64,000 nucleotides of DNA from Dermacentor variabilis (lineage: Eukaryota > Arthropoda > Arachnida > Ixodida > Ixodidae), in contig NC_134568.1 of assembly GCF_050947875.1 (NCBI RefSeq), positions 254,765,778 through 254,829,777 of the forward strand, given 5' to 3'. The position numbers and the translations under genes are program-made. The notes beneath the pieces were generated by a model that had not been told where the DNA came from, did no database searches, and saw only the letters and a list, made by a program, of their open reading frames with translations. Positions 22,705 to 32,958 of the stretch are shown one piece after another (within the stretch, counting starts at the first letter, position 1; every line of letters begins with the position of its first letter).

Positions 22705-23330
22705 CATGGAATCATATTTCAGTGGCTGCTTGGACATACCGGCGTTACTGGCAATGACGCTGCCGACGAGGCCGCCCGGTCCGCCCATAATCGAGCCCCA
22801 ATGGTCCCCATTCCATTATCCAGAAACGACGTTGCGAGACAACTTTATTTCCTAGCTCGAACTATGACGACAGACTTGCATGCATTACTTGTCACTACGG
22901 TATGTAACTTACTCACTCACTTGTCTTACACACTTACAACCTTTCTAGCTGTCGTCATACATGCATTGGATCACTCCTTAAAGCTGCAAGTGTCATCAAA
23001 AGCTTCCCGTTACGATGCGACATTGTTGTGTCACCTCAACTTCGGGGTGCCATTTGCAAAGGCCAGTACGCGTTGCTCGCTGCAGTGGGTGGCACGGCTA
23101 CGTGCCACTCTTGCGGAAAGAGAACCTGCCGAGCACATTTAGTGTCTTTGTCCCGGACGACGTCGAGGGTCAACCTCTCCGGATAGTATTAAACCGGCTG
23201 GATACAAGAGCACTTTCAAAAACTAAAATTCTTAGACCATGGCTGTTCGCGCCGCTGGCGCAGAAAGCAACGAGGGCATTACTGCAGCGCCTGAAATCGA
23301 CAGGTTTCTGCGCATCTTCACATGTGCACG
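22705..23330 (+). pseudogene. RNase H and C-terminal fragment of an I/Jockey-type LINE
   Basis: The frame gives IIFQWLLGHTGVTGNDAADE, the last conserved block of the LINE RNase H domain with its final Asp, followed by ARSAHNRAP. Further on, in other frames, come a piece with LRATLAEREPAEH and then RALSKTKILRPW with KATRALLQRLKSTGF, the usual end of these proteins (compare 55940-56140). The N-terminal two thirds of RNase H are missing and frames shift, so it is a relic. The family degrades template RNA during retrotransposition. Confidence 0.8.
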
Positions 23331-23952
23331 TGTGCGGTGCTAGACTGACCCGGCATGTTTGTGGCGTCAATTGTTCGCGATGTCACGTGACCTCTAACTA
23401 GGACCACAGTGCTCGGATCTCATAACCAAAGGAGTCACGCTGGAAGTGCATATTTCAGTGGGAGCGTTAAGAGACGATAATATTTAATTGGCGTAGATTA
23501 GAGCAACTCAGGCGCCATACCGAAATTACTATACTAGCTCGGGAGCTACCAAGTAAAGCAAAGTAAAAAAAAATTGACTTGATTGGGTAAGCTTTATTAG
23601 GGCCGCAGCCGCAGTGGGGTACCTGAAACGTTTTGTGCTTGTTGCTGAGAGTTATGTCTACTACGGTAAGGAATAAAGCTTAAAAAATATATACAATGAA
23701 CATTTGTTCAGCCATTAGAAAGCTGACATACTTAACTTATGATGCAGCTAGAGGTGGTCCTAAGGTCTAATCTTATTGCGTCGACTTCCTTTTCGCAGTG
23801 GGCCCACCGTGGTCAAAGGTGGTGAGCGTGGATTGGCATCCTTCTGTCTTGCTGCCATAGTCTCTTCGCGCTATTTTAGGATCCTATAAGAGTTGAACGC
23901 GGGGATTACATAAACGAGCAAGCGTCAAATTTCTGCAACAAACTGCACACCA

Positions 23953-25140
23953 GGAGCGCTATAACGTAAAGCTGTTCCAAACTTTTCTATTCCAATTCTG
24001 CAATCAGCTCTCCGCGATTGGTCAAAACCTTTTTTTGGACCACCCCTACTTCGCCTGTCTGTCACGCGACGTCACGAAAACCGCGATAGCTCCCAATCTG
24101 ATATGACGTGTACACACTGATTATGCATGATTCGACTGAACAAAAGAAAAATAATTGTTTCTGATTCGACGCCTTTTTGCCGTTATAACCCTCTGCCATT
24201 GGTCAAAAGGTTTCAGGCTGCAGTCACATCAGCTGTCTGTCACTCGACGTTACAAAACCCCGAAAACTCATTTCGTCAAAGTGACGTGCACGCGTTAAAG
24301 ATGCATTAATATGCCGAACAAAACTGGATTTGTTTTTCTCAATAGCCGGCGACTGCCCCGTTCCGTAAAGAAGATGGCTGCCGCCGGTCGCTCAGGCTAC
24401 TCGTACGTGCCGGAGAGCATGGGTTTATTTGCGTATAACAAAACTTTTTGCGTGGCTGTATATATAACGTTATCGAGCCATTTCTGCACGTATACGACAT
24501 CGCTCTGCCAACTTTTATTTGCTGAGGGTTTTGCTGTCGGCCCGTTTTAGCGGCAGTTTGAACTGTCCATTGCGCGCCGCCGCGAGTTAATACAAGCGAC
24601 CGCAAGCTAAGTAAGGGGAAGCGGACCGATCGCAGACGCCGGCACCGGCCCCTTCAGCATTATGAAACATAGTTCCAGCGCACATTTGGACACGGACGAG
24701 GAGAGAAAGACAACACGAACGCCAGACTTCACGAAAGCCAGGCGTTTGTGTTGTCTTTCTCTCCTCGTCCGTGTCCAAATGTGCGCTGGAACTATGTTTC
24801 ATAATGCTAATCATAACCAACTAGCCCAGCTGTCCATACTTATGCCGGCCCCTTCATCCGGTTATCTACTTTCGGTGGGCTAGCTCGGGCCCATCGAAAC
24901 CCTCTCCACTTGAGCGTGCCCGTCACCTCTCGTCAGCCAATTAGATAAGAAAAACCGCTCAATGTAGGCAATGTTACTCGTTTTGAAAGCAAACAAAAGT
25001 GACCTCCTATAAACGTTTGATTGGGCTGTTCAGGCAACGATGCAGGTCACCGCCCGATGCTTGCGTCGGCGGTTACGTAATTTGACGTCAGGAGCTTGGA
25101 ATAAAAGCATATTGGAATAGTTTTACGTTATAGGGCCCCT
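23953..25140 (+). mobile_element. TIR DNA transposon, copy 1, with a nested hairpin element
   Basis: The ends read close to GGGCCCTATAACGTAAAACT and its complement. Allowing for the 188-bp nested element and one 12-bp repeat, it is about 988 bp long and matches, in reverse orientation, the copy at 28866-29848. Neither copy has a transposase, so it is non-autonomous. Short open frames in it, one starting MPNKTGFVFLNSRRLP, are not judged genes. Confidence 0.82.
24657..24844 (+). mobile_element. 188-bp hairpin element with 12-bp target duplication
   Basis: Arms at 24656-24723 and 24741-24808 are reverse complements over 68 bases with a 17-base loop. A 36-base tail containing ACCAACTAGCCCAGCTGTCC follows. 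The whole is flanked by the direct repeat CCGGCCCCTTCA (24645-24656 and 24845-24856), and the uninterrupted TIR element copy 2 lacks it. A duplication of that length suggests LINE-type target-primed insertion rather than a cut-and-paste transposon. Confidence 0.85.
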
Positions 25141-25470
25141 GTAAGCCTTATAACTTCTAATGAGCATAGGTTTGAGTTTGATGGCTGAGTGAGCTCTCTC
25201 AAACGCCCCCACTCCCGGCTGCTCGGATCAACAAACGTGTTGCCGAGTTACGCCTCTCTGAACGCCGAGCTAGAGGATGAATTTAGCCTAAGAGGACGGG
25301 GACGATCCCTTAGCCTAAGTGATCCTCCCATGTCTCCTTTCCTTGTACCTCGTGTTCTCTGGCGCCGTTTGCAACTAGTGCGTAGCGTAGCGCGAAAACA
25401 GCGCCATCTGGGCATGCGACACATGCATGATAGAGTAATGGCTTTTTTCCAGTGCACAACGATACTAAGG

Positions 25471-25711
25471 ACCCGCCGTGGTTGCTCAGTGGCTATGGTG
25501 TTGGGCTGCTAAGCACGAGGTCGCGGGATCGAATCCCGGCCACGGCAGCCGCATTTCGATGGGGGCGAAATGCGAAAACACCTGTGTACTTAGATTTAGG
25601 TGCACGTTAAAGAACCCCAGGTGGTCGAAATTTCCGGAGTCCCCACTACGGCGTGCCTCATAATCAGAAAGTGGTTTTGGCACGTAAAACCCCATAATTT
25701 AATTAAATTTT
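25471..25711 (+). mobile_element. tRNA-derived SINE (Ruka-like), full length, 13-bp target duplication
   Basis: It has the complete order: tRNA-like head with A-box region GTTGCTCAGTGGCTATGG and B box GGATCGAATCC, a conserved body with TTAGGTGCACGTTAAAGAAC, and an AATTAAATTTT tail. The direct repeat AACGATACTAAGG flanks it at 25458-25470 and 25712-25724. The clean duplication makes it one of the younger insertions here and fixes the element's true ends. Confidence 0.93.
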
Positions 25712-25975
25712 AACGATACTAAGGGGAAGCGCGTGGATAGTACATGCACAAATATATAATATATATGAGTATTGCATATTTTCGTTAGATACGCGTGAAG
25801 TTGTAGATAGTTTAAGCAAGCGAGCTCCGCCCTTACTCTCCCCCTCTCGCCCACTTTTATGCTGACCGAAATGAAAGACGTTTCACGTCAAAGACAGCTA
25901 CGATACCGAATTATGTCAGTACTCCTTTAAGCGAGCATCTATCATGGCAAGCAATCACAGAGGCCTTGGATATTA

Positions 25976-26660
25976 GAGAGTTTCAGAATAGGGGCCCCGA
26001 AGAAATAGCGTCGAAGCCACTGCGCATGCGCGAGACGCAAACTGCGTTTGGGTTTTGCGTTGGGAACGCTATTTTACCAATTTAGCGGGAGTCCAAATAG
26101 CGGCCCCAAAAGCTTTGCGTCAACAAACATGGCGGCACCTATCGAAGCGACGGCTCTAACCTAGCACCAAACTGGGTTTGATTCGCGGTAACGCGTGAAG
26201 TTCGCAAGATAGGAGAAGTGACTGCGGTTATCGCTTTCTCTCAACTAGCGTGTGTTATGAAGAGTGATTCATTAGACGCCGCTGATTACGAATTCGATTG
26301 TGGATTTTATGGCTCGTAGGCCTAACACGGCTAAGCTTGGCTGGTGAAGGCACATAAAGTTGGTTGTGTTGCTCAAAACTATGCGCTACTAATTGTTTGC
26401 TGCTTGAAGAATAACCTCTAAATTGTAATTAAACGCGAATACACGCAAGTCAAAATTACTATTTCTATCATAAAACGGTATAGTTTATTTAATTATTTCT
26501 AATAGTTTTTCTTTGACGCCGTAGTGGCGCTGTCAGCGCAAGACGCTATACGCAAACGCAAAGCCCTATTCTAAATCTCTTCACACCTGCGTGCCCCAAC
26601 GCTAACACCCGCAAAGCTCTTTGGGGCCCCAAAATATTGGGGCCCCTATTCTAACCTCTC
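25976..26660. mobile_element. 685-bp TIR element with TATTA target duplication
   Basis: The left end GAGAGTTTCAGAATAGGGGC and the complement of the right end GAGAGGTTAGAATAGGGGCC match. TATTA occurs directly outside both ends (25971-25975 and 26661-26665). Near each end lies a CpG-rich subterminal zone with GACGCAAAC-type motifs. There is no transposase. A 55-bp relative is nested at 63264. Confidence 0.8.
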
Positions 26661-26669
26661 TATTACCTT

Positions 26670-27430
26670 CGAATGGAAAGGAGCACCGACATGTGTCACG
26701 ATCATCTGTATGCGCACTGATTGACGATACTGAACGACGGCATTCATTGCCGGTGGCAGGCCGCTGTCGAAAAGTTGCGATGACCCAGAAAAGCGTCAGC
26801 TGTGGGTGACATTCCGCGAGAAAATATTTTGCACGACTGCGTTACGACGCACATGACGACGTTGGCCGCTCAAATAGCTGGAAACTGCGCATCTTTTTCA
26901 CAGAAGAAACTTTCTTTTCTATCCTCTTCTTCTCGGTGTGTGATATGAGACACGCGGTGTGGTTGTATCGCACGGTTCGATTCGACGAGGTGGCCCTGCA
27001 GGCCTCTGACATCCAAGGAAGGCAGGACGTAATTCACACGCCTGTTCAGCTTAAGGCAGCTCGTCTTGCTTGACAGAGCGCAAACAACGCTAAATGCATT
27101 GAAGAGCTAGAAAAGGCCGTAGCGCTTCGTTTTAAGCTGCTGACAGGACCAAGCACTCGACGCTCAGCATGATTTCGATTCACCGGTGTCTCTTGTCGAA
27201 TGGCACGGACAGCGGTACACGAAACTAGACACACTTGAAAGCAGAGCACGCGCATCTTCTATCATATTCGCAGAAAGACAATCACGGTAACTTATAGACA
27301 GCACAAACGAATTAAACAAACAAACAAACAAGGTCGCCGCGAAAGGTGCAAGGGTAAAAAAACAATTTCAGACCACTCGTACTTTAGCACAGCAGCCTAT
27401 TTCGGCGCAGAACATATACAGAGCTGAGCA
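26670..27430. other. Stretch with no recognised gene
   Basis: I see only a short CAAA repeat at about 27315-27331. No conserved protein or repeat family was recognised. Confidence 0.4.
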
Positions 27431-27439
27431 GCGCACGCC

Positions 27440-27900
27440 TTGCCCGCGCCCTTCTTCCGGGAAACTGACCATTCATTGTTGATGGCCGAGCGCACGAGGA
27501 GATATCCCGCTGAGCGCGCTCACCGACGCTGCTGCTGCTCCGACCTCTTCAGTGCCTTACGAGTCTGTCCGGCTGGAACACCGCACGCGATTCACGTCCG
27601 GACGTTGGTCGGCGCGTATATTTGTATTCGCCAGCGTCTGGCAGTGCAGCGAAAAGAGGAAGAAATGTGCAGCGCTTCATCTGCAGCGATTGTACAGCAC
27701 ACGGGTGTATACGCGAGGGTCATTTGGTTGCAGTTGTTTGAGCATGTGATTCGTCTTTCGCGCACAGTTACGGAGTTGCCGAGGCCGCGTTACTGCCGGC
27801 ACGCCCACAGAGAGACGGGCCGCTCGCGCACGCAAACAGTCGTTCACTTCTGTTCGTGCCCCTTCGAGTAGGAAGTGCAACTTTGTTATGTTGCAGCGGA
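27440..27900. promoter_or_regulatory. Moderately CpG-rich tract
   Basis: The base composition rises in G, C and CpG relative to neighbours, with open frames of up to 143 residues that match nothing I know. It is possibly promoter-associated, and the evidence is compositional only. Confidence 0.25.
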
Positions 27901-28303
27901 GGTGCACTTCTGCGTGGTGGAAAGGCGAATGGCAAAGTACGCATTCCGGTCGCTCCGAATAAAGTTTATTTATATGAGAAGAAAGGGGGTGTCGAGACTA
28001 GGTTCTTCTATGCGGTCGGAATATGGAACTGTAACTATTGCAGAAAACTCAGCGTAGTGTGGTTTTTTTTTATCTGTTTTTCCCCATTTTCGGGTGCCTA
28101 GTTTCTCGTACTCCCTCGGCGTATTGAGAACACTAGACTTTTAAAAAGGGAGAAACTTGATTATTGAAAGCGATGAAGATCTCTCATCGGGTAACAATGA
28201 CTAAATTTAGTTCCCGGTACCTTCAACTGCACGACCACTGTGGCGGCTCAGCAACATTTAAAATGTATCTTAGCAGCGCGACCGGATTCCCACCAACGAT
28301 GAG

Positions 28304-28440
28304 AAAGAGAGAGAGAGAGAGAAAGTTTATTTCTAGGCGTGAATATTCGAAAATTCAAATGCGAATCGAATAGTATTTCCTATTCGATTTGTATTAAATT
28401 CGAGAATTCGCTCTTCGAAGTTGTCGAATAAACATTTCGT
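28304..28440. repeat. GA repeat followed by cryptic ATTCGAA-rich repeat
   Basis: A GAGAGA run at about 28305-28322 leads into a 100-bp stretch where ATTCGAA or CGAAT recurs many times in both orientations (for example 28347, 28365, 28381, 28426). It is low-complexity DNA of a kind that often ends tick retroelements. Confidence 0.6.
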
Positions 28441-28689
28441 TTGGATACTGTAAGGGAAAAGCAGTTCTTGCAGTCTGCGGGGACAAAGCCTTCTGAATTC
28501 TTCCGCTGCAGGAAATCCGTGGTTGGTGTGTAGACGAATCAGTTCCTAAACCAACACGTGTAAACGGTCACATTTGCACAATAATTACCAGCCGTTAAGT
28601 AAGCGCGTCTCGTCTAAGGCAGCCTACGAATTCACTGTCTGTACTTACGGAAAGCAATTTATTATTTAGCCAATCTCACCACGTTTGAC

Positions 28690-28800
28690 ACAGTGAGGTG
28701 AGGAGTGGCAGGGAGGCTAACCAGACGCACGTCCGGTTTGCTACCCTGCACTGAGAGAACGTGTATAAATGGGGGGAAAGAGAAATAAGGGAAGGGAGAG
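28690..28800 (-). mobile_element. LINE 3' UTR fragment, antisense
   Basis: Read on the minus strand it contains CAGTGCAGGGTAGCAAACCG, then GTCTGGTTAGCCTCCCTGCC, the 3' untranslated end of the same LINE family as at 51404 and 22130. No coding part remains. Confidence 0.5.
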
Positions 28801-28865
28801 AGCACCAGTCGTGCGCACACTTGAAGTAGCACGCCAAATCTACAAACGGCCGCAGAGTCCTGTTG

Positions 28866-29848
28866 GGGCCCTATAACGTAAACCTATTCCAATATGTTTC
28901 TATTCCAAACTCCTGACGTCAAATTTGCGTAACCACCAACGCAAGCACCGGGCGGTCACCCGCAGGGTAGTCTGAACAGACTAATCAAACGCTCTCCTCG
29001 TTCATAGGAGGTCACTTTTGTTTGCTTGAAGAACGAATAACATTGCCTACGCTGAGCGGCTTGTCGTATCTAATTGGCTGACAAGAAGCGAGGAGAACGC
29101 TCAAGTGGAGAGGGATTCGATGGGGCCGAGCCACTGCACTGAAAGTCGATAACCGGATGAAGAGGGTGATGCCGGCGTCTACGATTGGTCGGCTTTCCCT
29201 TACTTAGCTTGTGGTGGCTGGTCGAAAATCGCGGCGGCATGCAACGGAAGCTCAAGAATGACGCTAAAACGGACTCTCAGCAAAGAAGAGTTAGCAGAAT
29301 GAGGGGGTAAACGTGCCGAAAGTGCTCAAAAACATTACACGGCCACGCAAGAAGTTTATTATATGCAAATACACCCATGCTCTCCGGCAGGTGCGAGTAG
29401 CCAGCGTCTGAGCGATCGGCGGCAGCCATCTTCTATTCCTTTCGGAACGGGGCAGCCTGCGGCTATTCCGAAGAAAATTCAGTTTTGTTCGGCATATTAA
29501 TGCATCTTTATCGCGTACACGTCACGTTGACGCGGTGCGTTCTTGCGGTTTTGTGACGTCGCGTGACAGGCAGGTGAAGTGGATGCAGCCCGAAACCTTT
29601 TAACCAATAGCCGAGGGCTAATGGCGAAAAGGGGTCGAATCAGAAATAACTATTTTCCTTTTTTCTGTCAAATCATGCATGATCAGTGTGTACACGTCAT
29701 ATCAGATGGGGAGGTATCGCGGTTTTCGTGACGCCGCGTGACAGACAGGTGAAGTGGGGGTGGTCGAAAAATGTTTTTGACCAATCGTGGAGGGCTGATA
29801 GCAGAATTGGAATAGAAAAGTTTGGAATAGTTTTACGTTATAGCGCCC
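28866..29848 (-). mobile_element. TIR DNA transposon, copy 2 (reverse of copy 1)
   Basis: 983 bp. The left end GGGCCCTATAACGTAAACCT and the complement of the right end GGGCGCTATAACGTAAAACT are the terminal repeats. Internal sequence is the reverse complement of 23953-25140 throughout, including the GGCGGCAGCCATCTTC block and CATGCATGATCAGTGTGTAC. It shows the empty site for the hairpin element of copy 1. A 3-bp TTG repeat may be the target duplication. Confidence 0.85.
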
Positions 29849-30266
29849 TTGGATTCAAGTATTGCACCAATGTTTTGGGTGCTTTCTGCGCCTGCGACGC
29901 GCACGGCCATCGCCCAAGAATCTTGGCTTCTGAAAGCGGTCTCGAGTCGGGCCGCTTAACTGGCTGTCCGGAAACGACGGCGCTGGACGTCATAACTGGA
30001 ACTAAGGCGCAGGACATGTTCAGTAGTTTCTTCGGTCACGAAGGAGTCGCCCGTAGGTGTGCCAGCCATTTCAGTGCGTCACGAGTTTGCTTTCGCGAAT
30101 GCAACCCCGATCTAGAGGCGGCATAACAACGTTGCACTGGAGCGGGAAATTTGGGATGGCAGTTGCAGCTTCAACGAGGGATCAAGCTTATGCAGGCGAC
30201 ACTTCGGGCAACTAGAAGACGAGTAAGAAGTGTGCGCGCTAGTCCGAGCCGGGAAATAGTTTTTAA

Positions 30267-30342
30267 CGAAAGCGCACACCTTAGACTGGAGAGCGAATTG
30301 ACACAGGACACTGTCCCGTCTAATATGTGCGCTTTTGTTAAA
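30267..30342. repeat. Short inverted repeat related to the hairpin elements
   Basis: AACGAAAGCGCACACCTTAG at 30267 pairs with AATATGTGCGCTTTTGTT ending at 30342 across a loop of about 24 bases. GCGCACA arms, then a tail with AAATCAAGCATGAAACAAG, recall the 24657 element. The relationship is tentative. Confidence 0.45.
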
Positions 30343-30429
30343 TCAAGCATGAAACAAGTATAGTCCAGAAACACGTTCTCTTAAAAGAAAGTTGTCTCGC
30401 AGCGTCGGTTCTGATAGTGGGGTCGGAAC

Positions 30430-31092
30430 CACTCAGGTTCCTTTACGGGCTGGCCGGGCCGCCTTGTCGGCGAGGTCATTGCCAGTGACACCGGTTCATT
30501 CTGACAGCCATTGAAATATGATGTCATATCCTTTCTCACGAGCTTGATTGCGATCATTTCTTATCTCCTGTATTAATTGCTAGTGACCCCTGTGGCGTAA
30601 ACTGCAAACTTTGAAGGGCTGATTTTGGGTCGTCGTAAATTATGAATAATTTCTGCGGTCGCTTTTGTATGACATGTATATAGCAGCCCGCAGGGCGACA
30701 GCACGCTTTGCCGCCATAGGTGTGTGCGACAGTTCAAATTTAACTGCGACTAGCGTAGCTGGAGTGACAGTGGACATGTTCTACTGATATACGAGACCGA
30801 CCAATCAGTATAGACGTGCGCCCGGTCCCCGTATACGTCTCATTCAATTATAGCAGCGTCGTCTGTTTTAAAACTTCTCTTGGGTGATAGGTCGCTTTGT
30901 TAGTTATCCCCAGGCTTGTACAAGCCCCACCTGTGGCTGCTGGATACCAACAAGGAAGATGAAACTCTCGCTGCTAGTGTATATCCTGATGGAACACTGT
31001 CTTGATGAGTGGCGATAGCTTCTGAAAATGTCGCTTGAGGTCTTCGTAAGGGCAAGACGTCTTGAAGTTCATCTGCAGGAAATCTTGTGGCA
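30430..31092 (-). pseudogene. Older LINE, RNase H part (3' portion)
   Basis: On the minus strand the readings include TRFPADELQDVLPLRRPQAT (upstream linker, matching the element at 55050), then KFELSHT, IIYDDPKSALQSLQF and IIFQWLSE with TGVTGNDLADKAAR. These are the second to fourth blocks of a LINE RNase H domain, with stops between them. It is 3'-truncated near 30430. The RT part of the same element lies on the opposite strand at 32959-33170. Confidence 0.75.
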
Positions 31093-31104
31093 CATCTGTA
31101 CGGT

Positions 31105-31131
31105 GGTGGTGGTGGTGGTGGTGGTGGTGAA
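31105..31131 (-). repeat. CCA trinucleotide tail of the inverted LINE
   Basis: Nine or so GGT units on the plus strand, CCA/ACC on the element strand, directly follow the target duplication. They form the 3' terminal simple repeat that this LINE uses in place of a poly(A) tail. Confidence 0.75.
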
Positions 31132-31215
31132 TTGTAGCAACAGGCGGGTTTAGCCTGGCGAACAAGGCCGGCAATTGCTCCGCCCGAGCGTCTCGCACAA
31201 TACCGCTGAAGGGTT

Positions 31216-32313
31216 TCACCATATGTCCATCAAACCAGTCTCTCTTAAGAATTCGATGAGGAGACGTGAAGTTTCTTTGCGGGCTATAACTGATCCCTCG
31301 GGAAATATAAGGTGTTGCAGGCGCGCATGCGGAAGGTCCTTGTTTTGCAGATTTATCAGGAGAGTTTCTCTTTCATATTGGAATTTCTGGCAGGACCACA
31401 AAAAGTGCTCACTGTCTCCTGTCTCGTTGCATGCCCTACAGTTCGGAGAATTGATTCGCCCCGTTTTAAATAACCAGGCCGGTGTATTAGCCGATGCTGT
31501 CCTTATTCGATATAGAAGTGTGGCTTCCTCTCGGTGCAATCTCTTGGTTACGCAGGGCATATGCGGTGGAACCCAAAGCGACGCAAAGTGATTTCGAATG
31601 CCAGATTTTTGCACTTGATTACTCTTTGGAGCCTTGATTTTGGGAGGATGATAGAGCGCTGCGTATGCAAGCGCATCAGCTTTTTCGTTTCCTGAGATAC
31701 CAATGTGGGAAGGAATCCACTGAAACCTTACTGTGAAGCCTTTGTTGTTGAGTTCTTTCCCGATGGCTAGTGATTTGCGTGGGAACTTGAGGGATGGCAA
31801 ACCACGGTGTATTTGTTGTAATGCGGCCTTTGAGTCCGTAAGGACAACCACATTCTGCGGAGGCAAAGTCTTTAATTTGCGCAGAGCAGAAGCTATTGCT
31901 ACACCTTCCACAACTGCCGACGAGGCTATACAGTCCAGACGGCCAGACCACGTATATCTTAGAGAGGGAATATAGAATGCAGCTGCACAGCGGTCTTCGT
32001 TTGCCTTGACAGAGCCATCTGTGTATACTTGTAGGTGATTCGGGTAAATCGTGTTCAGGTGTTCCAGGACTAATGACTTGGCTTCTGCAGATGGAATGCA
32101 GCTCTTTGATTGCAATCGTGGTACACTTAAGTTGCATGTGATGTCCTCGAATGTCCAGGGTGGTTCTATCTTTTCCCTCTGTCTTGAGCAGCGCAATCCT
32201 AATACGCGAAGCGTGTTCAATGCTGCATAAAAATGTGAGCGCGGCCTGTTACCTATACGTCGTAAGAGGGCTCTACCGCGCGTAGACTCACTCAATCGTA
32301 GGAGCTGGATCAT
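31216..32313 (-). CDS. LINE ORF2 C-terminal half: RNase H and zinc-knuckle end
   Basis: A 365-residue open frame without stops. The RNase H active-site acidic residues are present in order: YTDGSV (residues 97-102), E in SAVVEG, D in VLTDSKAA, and D in GNEKADALA. A C-terminal CX2CX7HX4C motif (CRACNETGDSEHFLWSC) near residue 295 and LLIEFLRETGL close the protein, as in I/Jockey-superclade LINEs. The ORF starts inside the native protein because the RT half was inverted on insertion. It probably makes no product, but its integrity shows the insertion is young. Confidence 0.9.
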   Translation of the reverse strand: MIQLLRLSESTRGRALLRRIGNRPRSHFYAALNTLRVLGLRCSRQREKIEPPWTFEDITCNLSVPRLQSKSCIPSAEAKSLVLEHLNTIYPNHLQVYTDGSVKANEDRCAAAFYIPSLRYTWSGRLDCIASSAVVEGVAIASALRKLKTLPPQNVVVLTDSKAALQQIHRGLPSLKFPRKSLAIGKELNNKGFTVRFQWIPSHIGISGNEKADALAYAALYHPPKIKAPKSNQVQKSGIRNHFASLWVPPHMPCVTKRLHREEATLLYRIRTASANTPAWLFKTGRINSPNCRACNETGDSEHFLWSCQKFQYERETLLINLQNKDLPHARLQHLIFPEGSVIARKETSRLLIEFLRETGLMDIW

Positions 32314-32945
32314 CAGAGTGTTTTATCTCCCTTACTATTTAACATTGCCATAAGTAGCCTCCCGAGAGTACTAAACCATCGAACACCAGTGAAGATATCT
32401 ATATATGCCGATGATATCTACATATGGGTCTCCGGCTACCAGCATCGCCGCCTCGCACGAATAGCCCAGGGAGCAGTAAAAGCCATTCAGGGCCACTTGG
32501 CAACGATTGGATTATCACTATCAGCAGAGAAATCATCATTCGTACTATTTCCTGGAGTGAAAAGAAAATCTACACGCTTGACGCTGAATTTGGACGGATA
32601 CCAGATTCGACAAGTCACCAACGTCCGATTTCTGGGCGTTACCTTAGACCACAGGCTACTCTGGCGCAGTGGTGTTGACCACGTTGTGGCGTCATCGTCA
32701 CCCAGGCTATATGTGCTCAAGCGAGTCGCTGGCATACGCTGGGGCAACCACCCGACGTCAATGCTACGGCTACATACAGCGTTGGTTACCAGTCGAATCC
32801 TGTATCAGCTACCTCTGATGTCACCCTCAGACAGCCAATACGAGCGCTTAGAAGCCATCCACAGAAAAGGTATCCGACTTTGCCTTGGTGTCCCTCAGAC
32901 AGCGTCAAACAAGAAAGTACTCTACGAAGCTGAGTCACGCCCTCT
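32314..32945 (+). pseudogene. LINE ORF2 reverse transcriptase half (inverted segment)
   Basis: The plus-strand frame reads SVLSPLLFNIAISSLPR then ISIYADDIYIWVSG, the RT active-site box with YADD, then LSAEKSSFVLFPG and NVRFLGVTLDHRLLW, and stays open to SRPL at the target duplication. It supplies the 3' part of RT and the thumb. Fingers and endonuclease are absent, so this copy is 5'-truncated as well as inverted. Confidence 0.88.
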
Positions 32946-32958
32946 ACATCTGTACGGT

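Larger units (their letters stand above)
31105..32945 (-). mobile_element. LINE with 5' inversion and 13-bp target duplication
   Basis: ACATCTGTACGGT occurs on both sides (31092-31104 and 32946-32958). Between them the element's 3' half (RNase H to tail) lies on the minus strand, and its 5' half (RT palm to thumb) lies on the plus strand, joined at about 32313. The broken ends, PL at 32945 and IQLL at 32313, would be nearly adjacent in an uninverted element. This is the layout left by twin priming. Confidence 0.88.

Noticed and set aside
25471..25560. A tRNA gene suggested by A and B boxes
   Set aside because: The sequence continues into the conserved SINE body and tail, is repeated elsewhere in the window and has a 13-bp target duplication. 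No cloverleaf acceptor pairing with a 3' end was evident.
29686..30126. 146-residue frame
   Set aside because: Its first third lies inside the TIR element copy 2 and crosses its end, so it is a chance joining.
31101..31131. GGT run as a coding His or Gly tract
   Set aside because: It lies between a target duplication and the 3' end of a LINE, so it is the element's tail.
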